Below, one piece after another: positions 40,271 through 52,250 of a stretch of 64,000 nucleotides of DNA. The position numbers and the translations under genes are program-made. The DNA is taken from positions 620,001 to 684,000 of the forward strand of contig BTRK01000007.1 in assembly GCA_036245805.1 (NCBI GenBank), given 5' to 3'. Each line of letters begins with the position of its first letter. Positions within the stretch are counted from its first letter, which is position 1. This DNA is from Pristionchus mayeri. Its lineage: Eukaryota; Nematoda; Chromadorea; Rhabditida; Neodiplogasteridae. The notes below the pieces were generated by a model. It saw only the letters and a list, made by a program, of their open reading frames with translations, was not told where the DNA came from and searched no databases.

Positions 40271-43200
40271 ACTTCGGGGGTGGAGTAAACTTGGGGGGTA
40301 GAGTAAACTTCGGGGATAGAGTAAACTTCGGTGATACGGGTAAACTTCGGGGATAGAGTAAACTTCGGGAATATGGGTAAACTTCGGGGATACGGGTTAA
40401 CTTCGGGGATAGAGTAAACTTCGGGAATATGGGTAAACTTCGGGGGTGGAGTAAACTTCGGGGATAGAGTAAACTTCGGGAATATGGGTAAACTTCGGGG
40501 ATATGGGTAAACTTCGGGGATAGAGTAAACTTCGGGGATAGAGTAAACTTCGGGGATACGGGTTAACTTCGGGGATAGAGTAAACTTCGGGGATATGGGT
40601 AAACTTCGGGGATAGAGTAAACTTCGGGGATATGGGTAAACTTCGGGGATATAGGTAAACTTCGGGGATAGAGTAAACTTCGGGGATATGGGTAAACTTC
40701 GGGGATACGGGTTAACTTCGGGGATAGAGTAAACTTCGGGAATATGGGTAAACTTCGGGGATACGGGTTAACTTCGGGGATAGAGTAAACTTCGGGAATA
40801 TGGGTAAACTTCGGGGGTGGAGTAAACTTCGGGGATAGAGTAAACTTCGGGAATATGGGTAAACTTCGGGGATATGGGTAAACTTCGGGGATAGAGTAAA
40901 CTTCGGGGATAGAGTAAACTTCGGGGATACGGGTTAACTTCGGGGATAGAGTAAACTTCGGGGATATGGGTAAACTTCGGGGGTGGAGTAAACTTGGGGG
41001 GTAGAGTAAACTTCGGGGATAGAGTAAACTTCGGTGATACGGGTAAACTTCGGGGATAGAGTAAACTTCGGGAATATGGGTAAACTTCGGGGATACGGGT
41101 TAACTTCGGGGATAGAGTAAACTTCGGGAATATGGGTAAACTTCGGGGGTGGAGTAAACTTCGGGGATAGAGTAAACTTCGGGAATATGGGTAAACTTCG
41201 GGGATATGGGTAAACTTCGGGGATAGAGTAAACTTCGGGGATAGAGTAAACTTCGGGGATACGGGTTAACTTCGGGGATAGAGTAAACTTCGGGGATATG
41301 GGTAAACTTCGGGGATAGAGTAAACTTCGGGGATATGGGTAAACTTCGGGGATATGGGTAAACTTCGGGGATACGGGTTAACTTCGGGGATAGAGTAAAC
41401 TTCGGGAATATGGGTAAACTTCGGGGGTGGAGTAAACTTCGGGGATAGAGTAAACTTCGGGAATATGGGTAAACTTCGGGGATATGGGTAAACTTCGGGG
41501 ATAGAGTAAACTTCGGGGATACGGGTTAACTTCGGGGATAGAGTAAACTTCGGGGATATGGGTAAACTTCGGTGATACGGGTAAACTTCGGGGATAGAGT
41601 AAACTTCGGGGATACGGGTTAACTTCGGGGATAGAGTAAACTTCGGTGATACGGGTAAACTTCGGGGATAGAGTAAACTTCGGGGATATGGGTAAACTTC
41701 GGGGATAGAGTAAACTTCGGGAATATGGGTAAACTTCGGGGGTGGAGTAAACTTGGGGGGTAGAGTAAACTTCGGGGATAGAGTAAACTTCGGTGATACG
41801 GGTAAACTTCGGGGATAGAGTAAACTTCGGGGATATGGGTAAACTTCGGGGATAGAGTAAACTTCGGGAATATGGGTAAACTTCGGGGATAGAGTAAACT
41901 TCGGGGATAGAGTAAACTTCGGGGATACGGGTTAACTTCGGGGATAGAGTAAACTTCGGGAATATGGGTAAACTTCGGGGGTGGAGTAAACTTCGGGGAT
42001 AGAGTAAACTTCGGGGATAGAGTAAACTTCGGGGATACGGGTTAACTTCGGGGATAGAGTAAACTTCGGGAATATGGGTAAACTTCGGGGGTGGAGTAAA
42101 CTTGGGGGGTAGAGTAAACTTCGGGGATAGAGTAAACTTCGGTGATACGGGTAAACTTCGGGGATAGAGTAAACTTCGGGGATATGGGTAAACTTCGGGG
42201 ATAGAGTAAACTTCGGGAATATGGGTAAACTTCGGGGGTGGAGTAAACTTGGGGGGTAGAGTAAACTTCGGGGATAGAGTAAACTTCGGTGATACGGGTA
42301 AACTTCGGGGATAGAGTAAACTTCGGGGATATGGGTAAACTTCGGGGATAGAGTAAACTTCGGGAATATGGGTAAACTTCGGGGATAGAGTAAACTTCGG
42401 GGATAGAGTAAACTTCGGGGATATGGGTAAACTTCGGGAATATGGGTAAACTTCGGGGATAGAGTAAACTTCGGGGATATGGGTAAACTTCGGGGATAGA
42501 GTAAACTTCGGGGATATGGGTAAACTTCGGGGATATGGGTAAACTTCGGGGATAGAGTAAACTTCGGGGATATGGGTAAACTTCGGGGATAGAGTAAACT
42601 TCGGGAATATGGGTAAACTTCGGGGGTGGAGTAAACTTGGGGGGTAGAGTAAACTTCGGGGATAGAGTAAACTTCGGGGATAGAGTAAACTTCGGGGATA
42701 TGGGTAAACTTCGGGGATATGGGTAAACTTCGGGGATAGAGTAAACTTCGGGGATATGGGTAAACTTCGGGGATAGAGTAAACTTCGGGAATATGGGTAA
42801 ACTTCGGGGATATGGGTAAACTTCGGGAATATGGGTAAACTTCGGGGATATGGGTAAACTTCGGGGGTGGAGTAAACTTGGGGGGTAGAGTAAACTTCGG
42901 GGATAGAGTAAACTTCGGTGATACGGGTAAACTTCGGGGATAGAGTAAACTTCGGGGATATGGGTAAACTTCGGGGATAGAGTAAACTTCGGGAATATGG
43001 GTAAACTTCGGGGGTGGAGTAAACTTGGGGGGTAGAGTAAACTTCGGGGATAGAGTAAACTTCGGTGATACGGGTAAACTTCGGGGATAGAGTAAACTTC
43101 GGGAATATGGGTAAACTTCGGGGATACGGGTTAACTTCGGGGATAGAGTAAACTTCGGGAATATGGGTAAACTTCGGGGGTGGAGTAAACTTCGGGGATA

Positions 43201-45598
43201 GAGTAAACTTCGGGAATATGGGTAAACTTCGGGGATATGGGTAAACTTCGGGGATAGAGTAAACTTCGGGGATAGAGTAAACTTCGGGGATACGGGTTAA
43301 CTTCGGGGATAGAGTAAACTTCGGGGATATGGGTAAACTTCGGGGATAGAGTAAACTTCGGGGATATGGGTAAACTTCGGGGATATAGGTAAACTTCGGG
43401 GATAGAGTAAACTTCGGGGATATGGGTAAACTTCGGGGATACGGGTTAACTTCGGGGATAGAGTAAACTTCGGGAATATGGGTAAACTTCGGGGATACGG
43501 GTTAACTTCGGGGATAGAGTAAACTTCGGGAATATGGGTAAACTTCGGGGGTGGAGTAAACTTCGGGGATAGAGTAAACTTCGGGAATATGGGTAAACTT
43601 CGGGGATATGGGTAAACTTCGGGGATAGAGTAAACTTCGGGGATAGAGTAAACTTCGGGGATACGGGTTAACTTCGGGGATAGAGTAAACTTCGGGGATA
43701 TGGGTAAACTTCGGGGGTGGAGTAAACTTGGGGGGTAGAGTAAACTTCGGGGATAGAGTAAACTTCGGTGATACGGGTAAACTTCGGGGATAGAGTAAAC
43801 TTCGGGAATATGGGTAAACTTCGGGGATACGGGTTAACTTCGGGGATAGAGTAAACTTCGGGAATATGGGTAAACTTCGGGGGTGGAGTAAACTTCGGGG
43901 ATAGAGTAAACTTCGGGAATATGGGTAAACTTCGGGGATATGGGTAAACTTCGGGGATAGAGTAAACTTCGGGGATAGAGTAAACTTCGGGGATACGGGT
44001 TAACTTCGGGGATAGAGTAAACTTCGGGGATATGGGTAAACTTCGGGGATAGAGTAAACTTCGGGGATATGGGTAAACTTCGGGGATATGGGTAAACTTC
44101 GGGGATACGGGTTAACTTCGGGGATAGAGTAAACTTCGGGAATATGGGTAAACTTCGGGGGTGGAGTAAACTTCGGGGATAGAGTAAACTTCGGGAATAT
44201 GGGTAAACTTCGGGGATATGGGTAAACTTCGGGGATAGAGTAAACTTCGGGGATACGGGTTAACTTCGGGGATAGAGTAAACTTCGGGGATATGGGTAAA
44301 CTTCGGTGATACGGGTAAACTTCGGGGATAGAGTAAACTTCGGGGATACGGGTTAACTTCGGGGATAGAGTAAACTTCGGTGATACGGGTAAACTTCGGG
44401 GATAGAGTAAACTTCGGGGATATGGGTAAACTTCGGGGATAGAGTAAACTTCGGGAATATGGGTAAACTTCGGGGGTGGAGTAAACTTGGGGGGTAGAGT
44501 AAACTTCGGGGATAGAGTAAACTTCGGTGATACGGGTAAACTTCGGGGATAGAGTAAACTTCGGGGATATGGGTAAACTTCGGGGATAGAGTAAACTTCG
44601 GGAATATGGGTAAACTTCGGGGATAGAGTAAACTTCGGGGATAGAGTAAACTTCGGGGATACGGGTTAACTTCGGGGATAGAGTAAACTTCGGGAATATG
44701 GGTAAACTTCGGGGGTGGAGTAAACTTCGGGGATAGAGTAAACTTCGGGGATAGAGTAAACTTCGGGGATACGGGTTAACTTCGGGGATAGAGTAAACTT
44801 CGGGAATATGGGTAAACTTCGGGGGTGGAGTAAACTTGGGGGGTAGAGTAAACTTCGGGGATAGAGTAAACTTCGGTGATACGGGTAAACTTCGGGGATA
44901 GAGTAAACTTCGGGGATATGGGTAAACTTCGGGGATAGAGTAAACTTCGGGAATATGGGTAAACTTCGGGGGTGGAGTAAACTTGGGGGGTAGAGTAAAC
45001 TTCGGGGATAGAGTAAACTTCGGTGATACGGGTAAACTTCGGGGATAGAGTAAACTTCGGGGATATGGGTAAACTTCGGGGGATAGAGTAAACTTCGGGA
45101 ATATGGGTAAACTTCGGGGATAGAGTAAACTTCGGGGATAGAGTAAACTTCGGGGATATGGGTAAACTTCGGGAATATGGGTAAACTTCGGGGATAGAGT
45201 AAACTTCGGGGATATGGGTAAACTTCGGGGATAGAGTAAACTTCGGGGATATGGGTAAACTTCGGGGATATGGGTAAACTTCGGGGATAGAGTAAACTTC
45301 GGGGATATGGGTAAACTTCGGGGATAGAGTAAACTTCGGGAATATGGGTAAACTTCGGGGGTGGAGTAAACTTGGGGGGTAGAGTAAACTTCGGGGATAG
45401 AGTAAACTTCGGGGATAGAGTAAACTTCGGGGATATGGGTAAACTTCGGGGATATGGGTAAACTTCGGGGATAGAGTAAACTTCGGGGATATGGGTAAAC
45501 TTCGGGGATAGAGTAAACTTCGGGAATATGGGTAAACTTCGGGGATATGGGTAAACTTCGGGAATATGGGTAAACTTCGGGGATATGGGTAAACTTCG
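40271..45598. repeat. Large duplication, offset 2734 bp
   Basis: About 40.27-42.86 kb recurs at about 43.00-45.60 kb, with only about 0.14 kb between the copies. Markers at exactly 2734 bp are ggtgatacggg at 40327/43061, the private gatataggtaaac monomer at 40651/43385, ttaac at 41378/44112 and ggtgatacggg at 41642/44376. Past 45.08 kb the offset becomes 2735, because the second copy has one extra G (a run of five G at 45078-45082). Copies diverge near 42862/45598. The marker stretches I compared agree between copies apart from this one base. Confidence 0.88.
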
Positions 45599-46060
45599 GG
45601 GATAGAGTAAACTTCGGGGATAGAGTAAACTTCGGGGATACGGGTTAACTTCGGGGATAGAGTAAACTTCGGGGATATGGGTAAACTTCGGGGATAGAGT
45701 AAACTTCGGGAATATGGGTAAACTTCGGGGGTGGAGTAAACTTGGGGGGTAGAGTAAACTTCGGGGATAGAGTAAACTTCGGGGATAGAGTAAACTTCGG
45801 GGATATGGGTAAACTTCGGGGATATGGGTAAACTTCGGGGATAGAGTAAACTTCGGGGATATGGGTAAACTTCGGGGATAGAGTAAACTTCGGGAATATG
45901 GGTAAACTTCGGGGATATGGGTAAACTTCGGGAATATGGGTAAACTTCGGGGATATGGGTAAACTTCGGGGATAGAGTAAACTTCGGGGATAGAGTAAAC
46001 TTCGGGGATACGGGTTAACTTCGGGGATAGAGTAAACTTCGGGGATATGGGTAAACTTCG
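45361..46060. repeat. Tandem duplication, 370 bp (ten dimers)
   Basis: The segment from gggggtggag and cttggggggtagag through gaatatggg alternation to gatacgggttaac occurs twice with an offset of 370 bp, exactly ten 37-bp dimers. The copies part at about 45.69/46.06 kb, where one continues with an atagag monomer and the other with an atatggg monomer. Confidence 0.8.
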
Positions 46061-48059
46061 GGGATATGGGTAAACTTCGGGGATAGAGTAAACTTCGGGG
46101 ATATGGGTAAACTTCGGGAATATGGGTAAACTTCGGGGATATGGGTAAACTTCGGGGATATGGGTAAACTTCGGGGATAGAGTAAACTTCGGGGATATGG
46201 GTAAACTTCGGGGATAGAGTAAACTTCGGGAATATGGGTAAACTTCGGGGATAGAGTAAACTTCGGGGATATGGGTAAACTTCGGGGATATGGGTAAACT
46301 TCGGGGATAGAGTAAACTTCGGGGATATGGGTAAACTTCGGGGATAGAGTAAACTTCGGGAATATGGGTAAACTTCGGGGATATGGGTAAACTTCGGGAA
46401 TATGGGTAAACTTCGGGGATATGGGTAAACTTCGGGGATAGAGTAAACTTCGGGGATAGAGTAAACTTCGGGGATACGGGTTAACTTCGGGGATAGAGTA
46501 AACTTCGGGGATATGGGTAAACTTCGGGGATAGAGTAAACTTCGGGAATATGGGTAAACTTCGGGGGTGGAGTAAACTTGGGGGGTAGAGTAAACTTCGG
46601 GGATAGAGTAAACTTCGGGGATAGAGTAAACTTCGGGGATATGGGTAAACTTCGGGGATATGGGTAAACTTCGGGGATAGAGTAAACTTCGGGGATATGG
46701 GTAAACTTCGGGGATAGAGTAAACTTCGGGAATATGGGTAAACTTCGGGGATATGGGTAAACTTCGGGAATATGGGTAAACTTCGGGGATATGGGTAAAC
46801 TTCGGGGATAGAGTAAACTTCGGGGATAGAGTAAACTTCGGGGATACGGGTTAACTTCGGGGATAGAGTAAACTTCGGGGATATGGGTAAACTTCGGGGA
46901 TATGGGTAAACTTCGGGGATAGAGTAAACTTCGGGGATATGGGTAAACTTCGGGAATATGGGTAAACTTCGGGGATATGGGTAAACTTCGGGGATATGGG
47001 TAAACTTCGGGGATAGAGTAAACTTCGGGGATATGGGTAAACTTCGGGGATAGAGTAAACTTCGGGAATATGGGTAAACTTCGGGGATAGAGTAAACTTC
47101 GGGGATAGAGTAAACTTCGGGGATACGGGTTAACTTCGGGGATAGAGTAAACTTCGGGAATATGGGTAAACTTCGGGGGTGGAGTAAACTTCGGGGATAG
47201 AGTAAACTTCGGGGATATGGGTAAACTTCGGGGATATGGGTAAACTTCGGGGATAGAGTAAACTTCGGGGATATGGGTAAACTTCGGGGATAGAGTAAAC
47301 TTCGGGAATATGGGTAAACTTCGGGGGTGGAGTAAACTTGGGGGGTAGAGTAAACTTCGGGGATAGAGTAAACTTCGGTGATACGGGTAAACTTCGGGGA
47401 TAGAGTAAACTTCGGGGATATGGGTAAACTTCGCGGATAGAGTAAACTTCGGGGATAGAGTAAACTTCGGGGATACGGGTTAACTTCGGGGATAGAGTAA
47501 ACTTCGGGGATATGGGTAAACTTCGGGAATATGGGTAAACTTCGGGGATATGGGTAAACTTCGGGGATAGAGTAAACTTCGGGGATAGAGTAAACTTCGG
47601 GGATACGGGTTAACTTCGGGGATAGAGTAAACTTCGGGGATATGGGTAAACTTCGGGGATAGAGTAAACTTCGGGAATATGGGTAAACTTCGGGGGTGGA
47701 GTAAACTTGGGGGGTAGAGTAAACTTCGGGGATAGAGTAAACTTCGGGGATAGAGTAAACTTCGGGGATATGGGTAAACTTCGGGGATATGGGTAAACTT
47801 CGGGGATAGAGTAAACTTCGGGGATATGGGTAAACTTCGGGGATAGAGTAAACTTCGGGAATATGGGTAAACTTCGGGGATATGGGTAAACTTCGGGAAT
47901 ATGGGTAAACTTCGGGGATATGGGTAAACTTCGGGGATAGAGTAAACTTCGGGGATAGAGTAAACTTCGGGGATACGGGTTAACTTCGGGGATAGAGTAA
48001 ACTTCGGGGATATGGGTAAACTTCGGGGATATGGGTAAACTTCGGGGATAGAGTAAACT

Positions 48060-51000
48060 TCGGGGATATGGGTAAACTTCGGGAATATGGGTAAACTTCG
48101 GGGATATGGGTAAACTTCGGGGATATGGGTAAACTTCGGGGATAGAGTAAACTTCGGGGATATGGGTAAACTTCGGGGATAGAGTAAACTTCGGGAATAT
48201 GGGTAAACTTCGGGGATAGAGTAAACTTCGGGGATAGAGTAAACTTCGGGGATACGGGTTAACTTCGGGGATAGAGTAAACTTCGGGAATATGGGTAAAC
48301 TTCGGGGGTGGAGTAAACTTCGGGGATAGAGTAAACTTCGGGGATATGGGTAAACTTCGGGGATATGGGTAAACTTCGGGGATAGAGTAAACTTCGGGGA
48401 TATGGGTAAACTTCGGGGATAGAGTAAACTTCGGGAATATGGGTAAACTTCGGGGGTGGAGTAAACTTGGGGGGTAGAGTAAACTTCGGGGATAGAGTAA
48501 ACTTCGGTGATACGGGTAAACTTCGGGGATAGAGTAAACTTCGGGGATATGGGTAAACTTCGGGGATAGAGTAAACTTCGGGGATAGAGTAAACTTCGGG
48601 GATACGGGTTAACTTCGGGGATAGAGTAAACTTCGGGGATATGGGTAAACTTCGGGGATAGAGTAAACTTCGGGGATATGGGTAAACTTCGGGGATATGG
48701 GTAAACTTCGGGGATAGAGTAAACTTCGGGGATATGGGTAAACTTCGGGGATAGAGTAAACTTCGGGGATAGAGTAAACTTCGGTGATACGGGTAAACTT
48801 CGGGGATAGAGTAAACTTCGGGGATATGGGTAAACTTCGGGGATAGAGTAAACTTCGGGGATAGAGTAAACTTCGGTGATGCGGGTAAACTTCGGGGATA
48901 GAGTAAACTTCGGGGATATGGGTAAACTTCGGGGATAGAGTAAACTTCGGGGATAGAGTAAACTTCGGGGATACGGGTTAACTTCGGGGATAGAGTAAAC
49001 TTCGGGGATATGGGTAAACTTCGGGGATAGAGTAAACTTCGGGGATATGGGTAAACTTCGGGGATATGGGTAAACTTCGGGGATAGAGTAAACTTCGGGG
49101 ATATGGGTAAACTTCGGGGATACAGTAAACTTCGGGGATATCGGTAAACTTCGGGGATAGAATAAACTTCGGGGATATGGGTAAACTTCGGGGATAGAGT
49201 AAACTTCGGGGATATGGGTAAACTTCGGGGATATGGGTAAACTACGGGGGTGGAGTAAACTTCGGGGATATGGGTAAACTTCGGGGATATGGGTAAACTT
49301 CGGGGATAGAGAGAGTAAACTTCGGGGATATGTGTAAACTTCGGGGATAGAGTAAACTTCGGGGATATGGGTAAACTTCGGGAATATGGGTAAACTTCGG
49401 GGATAGAGTAAACTTCGGGGATATCGGTAAACTTCGGGGATAGAATAAACTTCGGGGATATGGGTAAACTTCGGGAATATGGGTAAACTTCGGGGATATG
49501 GGTAAACTTCGGGGATATGGGTAAACTTCGGGGATAGAGTAAACTTCGGGGATATGGGTAAACTTCGGGGATAGAGTAAACTTCGGGAATATGGGTAAAC
49601 TTCGGGGATAGAGTAAACTTCGGGGATAGAGTAAACTTCGGGGATACGGGTTAACTTCGGGGATAGAGTAAACTTCGGGAATATGGGTAAACTTCGGGGG
49701 TGGAGTAAACTTCGGGGATAGAGTAAACTTCGGGGATATGGGTAAACTTCGGGGATATGGGTAAACTTCGGGGATAGAGTAAACTTCGGGGATATGGGTA
49801 AACTTCGGGGATAGAGTAAACTTCGGGAATATGGGTAAACTTCGGGGGTGGAGTAAACTTGGGGGGTAGAGTAAACTTCGGGGATAGAGTAAACTTCGGT
49901 GATACGGGTAAACTTCGGGGATAGAGTAAACTTCGGGGATATGGGTAAACTTCGGGGATAGAGTAAACTTCGGGGATAGAGTAAACTTCGGGGATACGGG
50001 TTAACTTCGGGGATAGAGTAAACTTCGGGGATATGGGTAAACTTCGGGGATAGAGTAAACTTCGGGGATATGGGTAAACTTCGGGGATATGGGTAAACTT
50101 CGGGGATAGAGTAAACTTCGGGGATATGGGTATACTTCGGGGATAGAGTAAACTTCGGGGATAGAGTAAACTTCGGTGATACGGGTAAACTTCGGGGATA
50201 GAGTAAACTTCGGGGATATGGGTAAACTTCGGGGATAGAGTAAACTTCGGGGATAGAGTAAACTTCGGTGATGCGGGTAAACTTCGGGGATATGGGTAAA
50301 CTTCGGGGATAGAGTAAACTTCGGGGATAGAGTAAACTTCGGGGATAGAGTAAACTTCGGGGATAGAGTAAACTTCGGGGATACGGGTTAACTTCGGGGA
50401 TAGAGTAAACTTCGGGGATATGGGTAAACTTCGGGGATAGAGTAAACTTCGGGGATATGGGTAAACTTCGGGGATATGGGTAAACTTCGGGGATAGAGTA
50501 AACTTCGGGGATATGGGTAAACTTCGGGGATACAGTAAACTTCGGGGATATCGGTAAACTTCGGGGATAGAATAAACTTCGGGGATATGGGTAAACTTCG
50601 GGGATAGAGTAAACTTCGGGGATATGGGTAAACTTCGGGGATATGGGTAAACTACGGGGGTGGAGTAAACTTCGGGGATATGGGTAAACTTCGGGGATAT
50701 GGGTAAACTTCGGGGATAGAGAGAGTAAACTTCGGGGATATGTGTAAACTTCGGGGATAGAGTAAACTTCGGGGATATGGGTAAACTTCGGGAATATGGG
50801 TAAACTTCGGGGATAGAGTAAACTTCGGGGATATCGGTAAACTTCGGGGATAGAATAAACTTCGGGGATATGGGTAAACTTCGGGAATATGGGTAAACTT
50901 CGGGGATATGGGTAAACTTCGGGGATATGGGTAAACTTCGGGGATAGAGTAAACTTCGGGGATATGGGTAAACTTCGGGGATAGAGTAAACTTCGGGAAT

Positions 51001-52250
51001 ATGGGTAAACTTCGGGGATAGAGTAAACTTCGGGGATAGAGTAAACTTCGGGGATACGGGTTAACTTCGGGGATAGAGTAAACTTCGGGAATATGGGTAA
51101 ACTTCGGGGGTGGAGTAAACTTCGGGGATAGAGTAAACTTCGGGGATATGGGTAAACTTCGGGGATATGGGTAAACTTCGGGGATAGAGTAAACTTCGGG
51201 GATATGGGTAAACTTCGGGGATAGAGTAAACTTCGGGAATATGGGTAAACTTCGGGGGTGGAGTAAACTTGGGGGGTAGAGTAAACTTCGGGGATAGAGT
51301 AAACTTCGGTGATACGGGTAAACTTCGGGGATAGAGTAAACTTCGGGGATATGGGTAAACTTCGGGGATAGAGTAAACTTCGGGGATAGAGTAAACTTCG
51401 GGGATACGGGTTAACTTCGGGGATAGAGTAAACTTCGGGGATATGGGTAAACTTCGGGGATAGAGTAAACTTCGGGGATATGGGTAAACTTCGGGGATAT
51501 GGGTAAACTTCGGGGATAGAGTAAACTTCGGGGATATGGGTAAACTTCGGGGATAGAGTAAACTTCGGGGATAGAGTAAACTTCGGTGATACGGGTAAAC
51601 TTCGGGGATAGAGTAAACTTCGGGGATATGGGTAAACTTCGGGGATAGAGTAAACTTCGGGGATAGAGTAAACTTCGGTGATGCGGGTAAACTTCGGGGA
51701 TAGAGTAAACTTCGGGGATATGGGTAAACTTCGGGGATAGAGTAAACTTCGGGGATAGAGTAAACTTCGGGGATACGGGTTAACTTCGGGGATAGAGTAA
51801 ACTTCGGGGATATGGGTAAACTTCGGGGATAGAGTAAACTTCGGGGATATGGGTAAACTTCGGGGATATGGGTAAACTTCGGGGATAGAGTAAACTTCGG
51901 GGATATGGGTAAACTTCGGGGATACAGTAAACTTCGGGGATATCGGTAAACTTCGGGGATAGAATAAACTTCGGGGATATGGGTAAACTTCGGGGATAGA
52001 GTAAACTTCGGGGATATGGGTAAACTTCGGGGATATGGGTAAACTACGGGGGTGGAGTAAACTTCGGGGATATGGGTAAACTTCGGGGATATGGGTAAAC
52101 TTCGGGGATAGAGAGAGTAAACTTCGGGGATATGTGTAAACTTCGGGGATAGAGTAAACTTCGGGGATATGGGTAAACTTCGGGAATATGGGTAAACTTC
52201 GGGGATAGAGTAAACTTCGGGGATATCGGTAAACTTCGGGGATAGAATAA
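48060..52250. repeat. Higher-order repeat, about 1.39-1.41 kb, three tandem copies (block E)
   Basis: Three consecutive copies run about 48.06-49.45, 49.45-50.86 and 50.86-52.25 kb. Markers recur at constant spacing. The ggtgatgcggg variant lies at 48872, 50264 and 51674 (1392 and 1410 bp). The ctacggggg marker lies at 49242, 50652 and 52044 (1410 and 1392). The isolated gatatcgg/gatagaat pair lies near 49.42, 50.83 and 52.22 kb. The 18-bp difference is one extra 18-bp monomer in the middle copy, in the run of atagag monomers near 50.3 kb. The middle copy also carries a private gtatac at 50131. Confidence 0.85.

Larger units (their letters stand above)
40271..48060. repeat. Array block D (gaatatggg/GTTAAC-rich, cassette-free)
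   Basis: This block lacks the composite cassette entirely: no ctacggggg, gatacag, gatagaat or gagagag monomers were seen between the remnants near 38 kb and 49.1 kb. It is instead rich in gggaatatggg and gatacgggttaac monomers and gggggtggag. It is mostly explained by one duplication of about 2.6 kb at an offset of 2734 bp, plus a 370-bp tandem duplication near 45.4-46.1 kb. No gene or unique sequence is present. Confidence 0.7.
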
